From the NCBI RefSeq assembly GCF_046244365.1, contig NZ_CP176395.1, positions 248,001 to 312,000 on the forward strand: a stretch of 64,000 bases of DNA. The letters are read 5' to 3'. The position numbers and the translations under genes were made by a program. Positions 7,954 through 14,871 of this stretch are shown here, piece after piece. The notes under the pieces were generated by a model, which was not told the origin of the DNA, searched no databases, and saw only the letters and a list, made by a program, of their open reading frames with translations. This stretch comes from Paenibacillus_V sp046244365 (GTDB lineage: Bacteria > Bacillota > Bacilli > Paenibacillales > NBRC-103111). The first letter of the stretch is position 1. Each line of letters begins with the position of its first letter.

Positions 7954-8790
7954 ATGAAAAAATTGAAACGAAGCGCAAGACTGGTCGAAATGACGCAATA
8001 CTTATTGAGCCGCCCCCATACGCTAATTCCGCTAACGACCTTCGCGGAACGGTATGGCTCGGCGAAATCGTCGATCAGCGAAGATTTGGCGATTATTAAA
8101 GAAGTGAGCGAAGAAGAAGGACTCGGCGATTTGCTAACGCTCGCAGGGGCCGCCGGCGGCGTAAAGTTCGTCCCCAAGGTGCCTATGGAGCAGTCGCTTT
8201 CCTTCGTTCAGCACATTTGCAAGCTGCTTGAGCAGCCGGAACGCATCCTTCCGGGAGAGTTTATGTATATGTCCGACATTTTGGGTCAGCCCGGCATTTT
8301 GAACGAAATCGGGAAGACGTTTGCTTCCGCCTTCTATCGCCGCGACTTTGACGTTGTCATGACGGTGGAGACGAAGGGGATTCCTCTGGCTTACGCAACC
8401 GCATCGTATTTGAATTTACCGGTCGTGATCGTGCGCAGGGACAACCGGGTAACGGAAGGCTCCGCGGTAAGCATCAATTACGTATCCGGCTCGAATAAAC
8501 GGATTCAGACCATGTCGCTTGCCCGCAGAGCGCTCAAAGAGGAGTCGAGGGTGCTCATCATCGACGACTTTATGCGAGCCGGCGGAACGATACGCGGCAT
8601 GATGGATTTATTGCAGGAATTCCGCGCGAAGGTGGCTGGAGTCGGCGTGTTTATCGAATCCGGCGAAGTATCCGAGCATTTGGTGGACGACTACATATCG
8701 CTGGCCCGCTTGAAGGTCGTCGATTCGCGAAGCCGGCAGGCGACGGTCGTGCCTGGCAATTATTTTGACAAGAAGGATGGAGACAAATGA
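7954..8790 (+). CDS. purR: Purine operon repressor PurR
   Basis: PurR represses purine synthesis and transport genes; PRPP binding relieves repression. The 278-residue protein has an N-terminal winged-helix part (about 1-75, KKLKRSARLVEMTQYLLSRPH) and a phosphoribosyltransferase-like domain with the PRPP-binding motif VLIIDDFMRAGGTIRGM (about 197-213). The ATG at 7954 follows AGGGAGG by 5 nt. It overlaps ridA by 4 nt, so the two are co-transcribed, as in B. subtilis. Confidence 0.95.
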   Translation: MKKLKRSARLVEMTQYLLSRPHTLIPLTTFAERYGSAKSSISEDLAIIKEVSEEEGLGDLLTLAGAAGGVKFVPKVPMEQSLSFVQHICKLLEQPERILPGEFMYMSDILGQPGILNEIGKTFASAFYRRDFDVVMTVETKGIPLAYATASYLNLPVVIVRRDNRVTEGSAVSINYVSGSNKRIQTMSLARRALKEESRVLIIDDFMRAGGTIRGMMDLLQEFRAKVAGVGVFIESGEVSEHLVDDYISLARLKVVDSRSRQATVVPGNYFDKKDGDK

Positions 8791-9182
8791 TGAAACCGAC
8801 ACCGATTGCTACGAATCAAGCGCCCGCCGCTATCGGCCCATACTCGCAAGCTATCGCTCTGGGCAATCTCGTTTTCACGTCAGGCCAAATTCCGCTTGGA
8901 CCGGACGGTCAGCTTGTCGAGGGCGGAATTGCGGAACAGACGCACCAAGTTTTCCGGAATCTGCAGGCGGTGCTTTCGGAGGCGGGAGCATCCTTCCAGG
9001 ACGTCGTGAAAGCGACGGTTTTTTTGAAGGATATGAACCAGTTCGGAACGGTCAATGAGATCTATGCAACCTACTTCGGAGACCATAAGCCAGCACGCTC
9101 AACCGTTGAAGTGGCGCGGCTTCCGAGGGATGTTTTTGTCGAAATCGAGCTGATTGCATCGAGAAATGTCGAAACATTTTAA
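8787..9182 (+). CDS. ridA: RidA/YjgF family enamine/imine deaminase
   Basis: RidA hydrolyses reactive enamine/imine intermediates (for example 2-aminoacrylate) to stable keto acids. The 131-residue protein shows APAAIGPYSQAI, FTSGQIPLGPDGQLV and the signature around the active-site Arg, PARSTVEVARLPRDVFVEIE (about 102-121). The start ATG overlaps the purR stop (ATGA). The following codon is also ATG, so the true start may be 8790. B. subtilis YabJ sits at the same place and contributes to PurR-related regulation. Confidence 0.94.
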   Translation: MMKPTPIATNQAPAAIGPYSQAIALGNLVFTSGQIPLGPDGQLVEGGIAEQTHQVFRNLQAVLSEAGASFQDVVKATVFLKDMNQFGTVNEIYATYFGDHKPARSTVEVARLPRDVFVEIELIASRNVETF

Positions 9183-9230
9183 AAACAAAAAATAATTCGA
9201 AAATATTTCCGTTTTGCTCCAAAAAAAAGA

Positions 9231-9256
9231 AGGAATTAACGTAAATTTGTGGAATA
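9231..9256 (+). promoter_or_regulatory. Sigma-H type promoter of spoVG
   Basis: AGGAATT (9231-9237) and GAAT within GTGGAATATT (GAAT at 9252-9255) are spaced by 14 nt, fitting the sigma-H pattern. The AT-rich run just upstream (9181-9230) resembles the AbrB-bound region of B. subtilis spoVG. Confidence 0.7.
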
Positions 9257-9296
9257 TTACCACCAAGTCCTTGATGGAAAAAGGTGGTGAACACAA

Positions 9297-9581
9297 GTGC
9301 AAATTACAGATGTACGACTCCGCCGCGTTAACTCCGAGGGGAGAATGAAGGCGATTGCATCGATTACGATTGATAACGAATTTGTCGTTCACGACATTCG
9401 CGTAATCGACGGCAACAACGGGATGTTCGTAGCGATGCCGAGCAAACGTACGCCGGACGGCGAGTTTAGAGACATCGCCCATCCTATTTCTTCTACCACC
9501 CGCGAGAAAATTCAAGCCGCCGTGCTGGCTGAATACGAGCGTGCTGCGACTGAGGAAGACGTGATTGAAGAAGGGGCATGA
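9297..9581 (+). CDS. spoVG: Septation/sporulation regulator SpoVG
   Basis: A 94-residue protein reading MQITDVRLRRVNSEGRMKAIASITIDNEFVVHDIRVI at its start, followed by GMFVAMPSKRTPDGEFRDIAHPI, the hallmark of SpoVG. It is a small nucleic-acid-binding regulator involved in sporulation and other adaptive pathways. The start is GTG at 9297, with AAGGTGGTGA (9281-9290) as ribosome site. A sigma-H promoter precedes it and a terminator follows. Confidence 0.96.
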   Translation: MQITDVRLRRVNSEGRMKAIASITIDNEFVVHDIRVIDGNNGMFVAMPSKRTPDGEFRDIAHPISSTTREKIQAAVLAEYERAATEEDVIEEGA

Positions 9582-9594
9582 TTGCAGCAACGCT

Positions 9595-9622
9595 GAGAGA
9601 GCCTACAGAGGCTCTCTTTTCT
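9595..9622 (+). terminator. Terminator after spoVG
   Basis: AGAGAGCCT pairs with AGGCTCTCT across a short loop, followed by TTTTCTTTT. Confidence 0.85.
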
Positions 9623-9674
9623 TTTGCCGCGGAGTGCGATATATTCATAGTGGCTATTTATATAGCAACGGACG

Positions 9675-9704
9675 TTGAATTTATTCATATGATGATTCTA
9701 TATG
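9675..9704 (+). promoter_or_regulatory. Probable glmU promoter
   Basis: TTGAAT (9675-9680) and TATATG (9699-9704), 18 nt apart, upstream of glmU and after the spoVG terminator. Confidence 0.4.
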
Positions 9705-9729
9705 CTCGAAAGAAACGGAGTGAGATTCG

Positions 9730-11121
9730 TTGAAATTATTTAGTATCGTTCTTGCCGCCGGGCAAGGGAAACGGATGAAAACCAAGAAGCATAAGGTGCT
9801 GCACGAGATTTGCGGAAAGCCGATGATTGAGCGTGTGGTCGGCATTATCGAACGGCTGCGGGCGAACCGCCAGATCGTCGTCGTCGGATACGGCGCGGAA
9901 TCCGTTCAAGCCTATTTGGGGGACCGCGTTGAATTCGCCATGCAGAGCGAGCAGCTGGGGACCGGCCATGCGGTGTTGCAGGCGAAGGAGCAGCTGGAGA
10001 ACGAGGAAGGCGTTACGATCGTCGCTTACGGCGATACGCCTTTGCTGCGGGAGGAGACGCTGTGCAGAATGCTTGAGATGCACCGCGAGCAAGGGGCTGC
10101 GGCAACGATCATGACAGCCGTCGTGAAGGACCCGACAGGTCTAGGGCGCATAATCCGTACAGAGGACGGCTATGTGACGGGGATTGTGGAGCAGAAGGAC
10201 TGCACGCCGGAGCAGGCGCTCATCCCGGAAATCAATGCGGGAACCTATTGCTTCGACAATCGGAAGCTTTTTGCTGCGCTCGCGCAGGTAACCAATCATA
10301 ACTCGCAAAAGGAATACTATCTAACTGACGTCATCGGTATCCTCAAAAATCAAGGCGATAAAATTATCGGCTGCATTTCCGACGACCCGACGGAAGCGAT
10401 GGGGGTCAACGACCGGGTTCAATTGGCCGAAGCGGAACGCCTCTTGCGGGAGCGGATTGTGCGCGGGCATATGCTGAACGGCGTCACAATCGTCGATCCG
10501 GCGCAAACGTATATCGAGGACGGCGTAGAGATCGGCATCGATACGACGCTGCTGCCGGGCTGCGTGCTGAAGGGAGCTACGAAGATCGGAGAAGATTGCG
10601 TAATCGGTCCGTATACGGAGCTGGCCGATACGAAGGTTGCCGATCTGGTCGAGATTAAGCAATCGATTCTGCATCAAGCGACCGTAGGCAGCCACTCGTC
10701 CGTAGGGCCGTTTGCTTATTTGCGCCCGGGGGCGAAAATCGGCGAGCACGTCAAGATCGGCGATTTCGTGGAAATCAAAAATGCGACGATCGGCGAAGGC
10801 ACGAAGGTGTCCCATCTGACTTATGTGGGCGATGCGGTCGTAGGCAAAAACGTCAATTTCGGCTGCGGATCGATTACGGTCAATTATGACGGCTTCAACA
10901 AACAGCTGACCGAAGTGGGTGACGATGCGTTCATCGGCAGCAACGTCAACTTGATCGCACCCGTGAAGATCGGGAATGCGGCTTATGTAGTGGCCGGATC
11001 GACGATCACCAATGACGTATCCGAGAACGATGTGGCAATCGCACGGGAGCGGCAGGTGAATAAAGCGGGCTACGCGGAGAAGCTGCGTGAGCGGTTTCGG
11101 GCGAAAAAAGCGCAAGATTGA
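9730..11121 (+). CDS. glmU: Bifunctional UDP-N-acetylglucosamine pyrophosphorylase / glucosamine-1-P N-acetyltransferase
   Basis: GlmU acetylates GlcN-1-P and couples it to UTP, giving UDP-GlcNAc for peptidoglycan and teichoic acids. The 463-residue protein has the uridyltransferase loop LAAGQGKRMKTKKHKVLHEI (about 8-27), GTGHAVLQA and the C-terminal left-handed beta-helix rich in hexapeptides (about 255-440), with KNATIGEGTKVSHLTYVGDA and FGCGSITVNYDG. The start is TTG at 9730 after CGGAGTGA. Downstream, the usual prs gene is absent and ctc follows after 154 nt. Confidence 0.95.
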   Translation: MKLFSIVLAAGQGKRMKTKKHKVLHEICGKPMIERVVGIIERLRANRQIVVVGYGAESVQAYLGDRVEFAMQSEQLGTGHAVLQAKEQLENEEGVTIVAYGDTPLLREETLCRMLEMHREQGAAATIMTAVVKDPTGLGRIIRTEDGYVTGIVEQKDCTPEQALIPEINAGTYCFDNRKLFAALAQVTNHNSQKEYYLTDVIGILKNQGDKIIGCISDDPTEAMGVNDRVQLAEAERLLRERIVRGHMLNGVTIVDPAQTYIEDGVEIGIDTTLLPGCVLKGATKIGEDCVIGPYTELADTKVADLVEIKQSILHQATVGSHSSVGPFAYLRPGAKIGEHVKIGDFVEIKNATIGEGTKVSHLTYVGDAVVGKNVNFGCGSITVNYDGFNKQLTEVGDDAFIGSNVNLIAPVKIGNAAYVVAGSTITNDVSENDVAIARERQVNKAGYAEKLRERFRAKKAQD

Positions 11122-11153
11122 TAGAGGCGGCATTGCTGATGCGGTATATCGGT

Positions 11154-11179
11154 GTTTGGAAATTCCTCCATTTGGGTAA
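11154..11179 (+). promoter_or_regulatory. Sigma-B-like promoter motif before ctc
   Basis: GTTTGG (11154-11159) and GGGTAA (11174-11179) are spaced by 14 nt, resembling the sigma-B consensus GTTTAA-N12-15-GGGTAT. B. subtilis ctc is a classic sigma-B target. Whether this organism has a sigma-B homologue cannot be seen here. Confidence 0.35.
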
Positions 11180-11275
11180 AGTATAGGGTAGCAATGTGCC
11201 TTAAACCGGTTTCGAGCGGGCTTGATGAGCCGCCGGAAGCCGGCGCGAGGAATTACGCCAAAGGAGGATCCAAAC

Positions 11276-11902
11276 ATGGGTATGACGTTGAAGGCGGAAG
11301 CCCGTTCGCTATCCACCAAATCGGAGATCAAGAAGCTGCGGGAAAGCGGTAAAATTCCCGGTTCGGTATACGGCAAGAAGATCGGCAGTTCCTCGATTGC
11401 GGTAGACGCAAAGGAACTGCTGACGCTGCTGCGGAGCAATCCGCATGCGATTGTGAGCTTGGATATTCCGAATGAGGGCGTTCAGCCTGTCATGATTCAG
11501 GACGTCCAGCGCGATAAGCTGAGCCGTTCGCTGCTGCACATCGATTTCCACCAGATCAACATGAATGAGCCGGTGCGCACGATGGTTGCCGTCGAGCTGA
11601 CGGGCGAGCCGCAGGGCGTTAAAACCGGCGGTATTTTGCAGGTGCAAATGCATGAGGTGGAAATTAGAGGGCTGCCCGATCTGATCCCGGGAGCCATTAC
11701 ATTCGATGTGAGCGGTTTGGAGATGGGCGATCTGCTGCATGCCGGCGATTTGCCGATGCCGGAAGGCATTGAGCTCAAATCGGCCCCGGACGATGTGGTC
11801 GCCACGATCTTGGTGCCGCAGAAGGAAGAATCGGACCAAACGGAGCCGGTAGCACCGGAGAACAGAGGGAAGGCGGATCTGGAACCGGCGTCGCCGGTAT
11901 AA
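11276..11902 (+). CDS. ctc: Ribosomal protein bL25, general stress (Ctc/TL5) type
   Basis: bL25 binds 5S rRNA on the large ribosomal subunit; the longer Ctc form is stress-linked in Bacillus. The 208-residue protein has the N-terminal L25 fold (about 1-95, LKAEARSLSTKSEIKKLRESGKIPGSVYGKKI) and the C-terminal TL5 beta domain (about 95-185). The ATG at 11276 lies 8 nt after AAAGGAGG; an in-frame ATG two codons later could also be used. A strong terminator follows. Confidence 0.92.
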   Translation: MGMTLKAEARSLSTKSEIKKLRESGKIPGSVYGKKIGSSSIAVDAKELLTLLRSNPHAIVSLDIPNEGVQPVMIQDVQRDKLSRSLLHIDFHQINMNEPVRTMVAVELTGEPQGVKTGGILQVQMHEVEIRGLPDLIPGAITFDVSGLEMGDLLHAGDLPMPEGIELKSAPDDVVATILVPQKEESDQTEPVAPENRGKADLEPASPV

Positions 11903-11962
11903 GCGAAAGCTTCGCGTGTCTAGCAGTCCCGGAAGCTGAAGTAGACAAGGGGTATTTGCAAA

Positions 11963-12008
11963 AAAAGGATTGAGCAGCGTACGATTCCTGCTCAATCCTT
12001 TTCTTTTT
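11963..12008 (+). terminator. Terminator after ctc
   Basis: A perfect 15-bp stem (11963-11977 with 11988-12002) with a 10-nt loop, followed by CTTTTT. Confidence 0.9.
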
Positions 12009-12296
12009 GACCGTGAGGTTCGCCATTTGTGAAAGGTTCCGGGATTCCGCTACGATTTGGCATGAAGGCAAAAGTCTGAGCCCGAGATAGTGAACTCAGG
12101 TTCAGTAATAGTGAACTTGCGTTCACTATTACTACTCTGTTGACCCTCTTTCGAGCGAATAGTGAAGCAGACGGGACTATTTGGCCGTGAGGTTCACTAT
12201 TTGTGAAGTTTGCTTCACTATTTTGCATGGAGTCGTGTTTTAGAGCTGGGATAGTGAAGATAGGTTCAGTAATAGTGAACTTGTGTTCACTATTTT
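12009..12296 (+). repeat. Duplicated AGTGAAC-rich block (two imperfect copies)
   Basis: Copy 1 (about 12009-12130) and copy 2 (about 12183-12296) share a beginning (CCGTGAGGTTCNCNATTTGTG) and an end in the same order. The shared end is ATAGTGAA, then GGTTCAGTAATAGTGAACTT, then GTTCACTATT. The end of each copy forms the hairpin ATAGTGAAC/GTTCACTAT. Part of the 774-nt gap between ctc and murQ, which shows no gene; short open frames across it are low-complexity. Confidence 0.7.
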
Positions 12297-12350
12297 GCTC
12301 GCTCGTACGTTCACTGCTTTGTGAGGGGACGTATCCAGTAGGTGGGGACT

Positions 12351-12447
12351 GCAGTCAGTGGGTGTGGTTAGTGGTGCAGTCAGTGGGAGTGGTTAGCGAT
12401 GCAGTCAGTGGTGCAGTCAGTGGTACAGTCAGTAAATGCAGTCAGTA
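12351..12447 (+). repeat. CAGTCAGT tandem array
   Basis: Six copies of (G/A)CAGTCAGT begin at about 12351, 12376, 12401, 12413, 12425 and 12438. The first three are spaced 25 nt apart with related spacers (GTGTGGTTAGTGGT-like), the rest 12-13 nt apart. This looks like a degenerate 12/13-nt tandem repeat. Several more CAGT- or AGTG-rich words flank it. Confidence 0.7.
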
Positions 12448-12586
12448 AGTGAGGCAGCAAGTGTAGCCAACAAATAAAGGTAGTAGTGTGTTCCGTAAGT
12501 ACCAGTATATGCGGTCGGTTAGTGAAACCTGTTCGTGTCTGTTAGCGTGGTTTGTTGATAAATTTGTGAGCGATCGCATAAAACGG

Positions 12587-12631
12587 AGAGGCTGTCCCGT
12601 CGCCATTTTCATGGCTTTCGGGACAGCCTCT
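12587..12631 (-). terminator. Terminator of the murK-murQ transcript
   Basis: A perfect 13-bp stem (12587-12599 with 12619-12631) contains a second 5-bp stem (GCCAT/ATGGC). Read on the minus strand it lies just after the murQ stop and is followed by CCGTTTTA. Confidence 0.75.
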
Positions 12632-12676
12632 TGCTTTGCGTGTATGGAAAACGGAAGTGTGACCCTCCGCTCTACT

Positions 12677-13588
12677 TTATGCTTCCGATGCCAGCTTGAC
12701 GGCTTCGCGCACAAACCCGTTGGAGCGGGTAAGAAGCTTGTCGGCGTTATGACGGTCGACATTTGCGAGCAGCATGACGATAGCCGTCTTCACATGCCCG
12801 TCCGCCTGCTGGTACGCCTCTTCGATTGCGGTATCCGTCGCATCCGTAGCCAGCCCAATGATCCTTTTGGCGCGGTGAACGAGTTTGGCATTCGACGGGT
12901 TCAAATCGACCATCAGGTTGTCGTAAACTTTGCCCATCCGAATCATGGCCGTTGTCGTCAGCATGTTTAGGATCAGCTTCTGCGCCGTACCCGCCTTCAT
13001 CCGCGTCGAGCCGAGCACGACCTCCGGACCGACGACCGCTTCGATCATATGATCGGCGCAGTCGCGCATAGGCGTCCCGCTGTTGTTGCACAAGCCGATT
13101 ACGGTAGCGCCCAGCTCCCGAGCGCGTTTCATCGCACCGATCACGTAGGGGGTTCTGCCGCTTGCCGCAATCCCTACCACGGTGTCGTCCGGCCCTACGC
13201 CAAGAGCGTCGATGTCGCCGGCGCCTTCTTTCGGATTGTCCTCCGCGCCTTCGACGGGATCTTTAATGGCGCGATCGCCGCCGGCGATGACGCCTTGGAC
13301 CATAGACGGATCCGTACCGTAGGTAGGCGGGCATTCGCTTGCATCCAGGATGCCGAGACGGCCGCTTGTGCCAGCTCCGATATATAACAAGCGCCCGCCC
13401 TTTTGAAAGGACTGCAGAATAAAGTCCGCGGCTTTGGCGATTTCCGGCGCAAGCTCTTGAATTTTGACCGCAATTTGCCGGTCTTCCTCGTTGATGAGCC
13501 GGATGATTTCTTCGGTAGATAAACGGTCGATATTCCGGCTTCGAGGATTGACCTGCTCGGTCGTCAGTTCGTCTAACAAGTTGTACAT
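12677..13588 (-). CDS. murQ: N-acetylmuramic acid 6-phosphate etherase
   Basis: MurQ cleaves the D-lactyl ether of MurNAc-6-phosphate, giving GlcNAc-6-phosphate and D-lactate, in the cytoplasm. The 303-residue protein begins MYNLLDELTTEQVNPRS, has the SIS sugar-phosphate fold with GAGTSGRLGILDASECPPTYG (about 66-86, shown here in part), GIAASGRTPYVIGA and LGSTRMKAGTAQKLILN. The start at 13588 is chosen because AAAGGAG lies 9 nt upstream. An in-frame ATG at 13618 overlaps the murK stop and would add ten residues. It is the second gene of a leftward murK-murQ operon. Confidence 0.95.
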   Translation of the reverse strand: MYNLLDELTTEQVNPRSRNIDRLSTEEIIRLINEEDRQIAVKIQELAPEIAKAADFILQSFQKGGRLLYIGAGTSGRLGILDASECPPTYGTDPSMVQGVIAGGDRAIKDPVEGAEDNPKEGAGDIDALGVGPDDTVVGIAASGRTPYVIGAMKRARELGATVIGLCNNSGTPMRDCADHMIEAVVGPEVVLGSTRMKAGTAQKLILNMLTTTAMIRMGKVYDNLMVDLNPSNAKLVHRAKRIIGLATDATDTAIEEAYQQADGHVKTAIVMLLANVDRHNADKLLTRSNGFVREAVKLASEA

Positions 13589-13614
13589 TTCAGTCGACTC
13601 CTTTGAAGGGTGTT

Positions 13615-14559
13615 TCATAGGCTGTTATGCTCCCGGTATCGTTTTAGCGCGAGTAATGCGGCGCCGTATGCAGGCGGCTGGGTGGAAGCGTGAAGGGTTA
13701 CCCCTGGATAAGTCCCCGCAACCTTTTCCCTGAACAATCCGGAGAACCGCGAAGAGTGAGTGAAAATGGATCCGGTCGTAACGAGATCGCATGCTTGGAA
13801 CCATTCGTTTTTCCCGATCAGCGCAATGGCCGCATCCGCGAGCTCGCCGGCTGCATACAGGAGAATGTTTACCGCCGCCTTGTCGTCATCTTCGCTAGCA
13901 CGGATGCAAATTTCGGCAAATTTGGCGATGTCGCTCTTCTGGATGGAATCGTTATAAATATAAGGCTTGAGTTCTGCAAGGGATGAGAAGCCGTAGGCTT
14001 CGAGGAGCAGATCCGTCATCCGGGTCGGCGGGATAATGCCGTCGAAGCTTCTCATGATCGTTCGTAAAGTGCGCAAGCCGATTTCGTAACCGCTGCCTTC
14101 ATCCCCGAGGAGATGCCCCCAGCCTCCAACGCGATACCGCTCTCCCTCCGGCGATAGTCCGAAGACGATCGATCCCGTACCCGATATGGCGATAATGCCT
14201 TCCTCCCGGCCGAGAGTAGCCATCAGCGCAATTTGCGCATCATGCAGTAAGGAAACGTCGAACGTCATTTGGCGTTCCTTCTGATAGTCTTGCAAATAAC
14301 GTTGGACCGCCCGCTGCTCCTCCTCCGTGCTCACCCCGGACAGCCCCAATGCGGCGGCCGTCAAGTCGAAGCCTTGTATGGCAGGAGAGGCTAACGCAGC
14401 ATCGAGCAATTCACCGAGATTCCGCATGGCCTTGGGAAAGGTCACGGCGTGAGGATTCGTCGATTCGCCGGTAAGCCGCAGCAGCAAGTCTCCATTCTGA
14501 TCGAGAGCGAGCGCTTCCGTCTTCGTGCCACCGCCATCGATTCCAAGGACAAGCTTCAT
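13615..14559 (-). CDS. murK: BadF/BadG-type amino-sugar kinase, probable MurNAc/GlcNAc kinase
   Basis: A 314-residue kinase of the BadF/BadG/BcrA/BcrD ATPase family. It opens with the phosphate-1 loop LVLGIDGGGTKTEALAL (about 3-19), then IAISGTGSIVFGLS (phosphate-2, about 122-135) and GGWGHLLGDEGSGYEIG (about 143-159). These match the C. acetobutylicum MurK / N-acetylglucosamine kinase group, which phosphorylates MurNAc and GlcNAc at C6. Lying directly upstream of murQ, it would supply MurNAc-6-phosphate. The start is uncertain: GTG at 14568, ATG at 14562 and ATG at 14559 are all possible; AGGTG at 14567-14571 favours 14559. Sugar specificity is inferred from context. Confidence 0.82.
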   Translation of the reverse strand: MKLVLGIDGGGTKTEALALDQNGDLLLRLTGESTNPHAVTFPKAMRNLGELLDAALASPAIQGFDLTAAALGLSGVSTEEEQRAVQRYLQDYQKERQMTFDVSLLHDAQIALMATLGREEGIIAISGTGSIVFGLSPEGERYRVGGWGHLLGDEGSGYEIGLRTLRTIMRSFDGIIPPTRMTDLLLEAYGFSSLAELKPYIYNDSIQKSDIAKFAEICIRASEDDDKAAVNILLYAAGELADAAIALIGKNEWFQACDLVTTGSIFTHSSRFSGLFREKVAGTYPGVTLHASTQPPAYGAALLALKRYREHNSL

Positions 14560-14597
14560 CATGATCACCTGCTTCGTGGACGTAGTATCTTGAATTT

Positions 14598-14626
14598 AGT
14601 ATAAGGGAATCCATTTTTGTTGTAAA
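14598..14626 (-). promoter_or_regulatory. Promoter of the murK-murQ operon
   Basis: On the minus strand TTTACA (complement of 14621-14626) and TATACT (complement of 14598-14603) are exactly 17 nt apart, about 35 nt before the murK start. Confidence 0.65.
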
Positions 14627-14653
14627 ATAAAAAATTGTCTTTTTAAAAATTTC

Positions 14654-14682
14654 TTGAAATAATATTTCAACGAGATTATAAT
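14654..14682 (+). promoter_or_regulatory. Promoter of the sugar ABC operon with overlapping palindromic operator
   Basis: TTGAAA (14654-14659) and TATAAT (14677-14682) are exactly 17 nt apart. Positions 14654-14670 form the perfect palindrome TTGAAATAATATTTCAA (8-bp arms around a central A), which covers the -35 element. The divergent murK promoter starts 28 nt away. This is a strong candidate binding site for the RpiR/MurR protein encoded at 24480. The rest of the 312-nt gap holds no gene; a long leader (about 190 nt) precedes the binding-protein gene. Confidence 0.65.
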
Positions 14683-14871
14683 AAGATAGTGAAAGCGGTC
14701 CCATCCGATTTTCAAAAATGCGGCTCTGCTTTCCGATCTTCAGTCCGTATGTGTTCGTACAAGGAGGGGGTAACCCGTAGTATTCCCAATAATGCGAATA
14801 ACTTATCTCACTTCCATGCAAACTGAAGTCATACGTACTAACCATCACTTACTTAGGGGGAACGAAACAAG

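Noticed and set aside
10321..11439. 372-codon open frame antisense to glmU and ctc
   Set aside because: Overlaps two certain genes and shows no family motifs.
12351..12447. CRISPR array or replication iterons
   Set aside because: Units are too short and irregular for CRISPR, and there is no replication gene or AT-rich melting region nearby.
12203..12970. Short open frames through the ctc-murQ gap
   Set aside because: They translate the AGTGAAC and CAGTCAGT repeats into Val/Ser/Gly-rich low-complexity peptides and run into murQ from the opposite strand.
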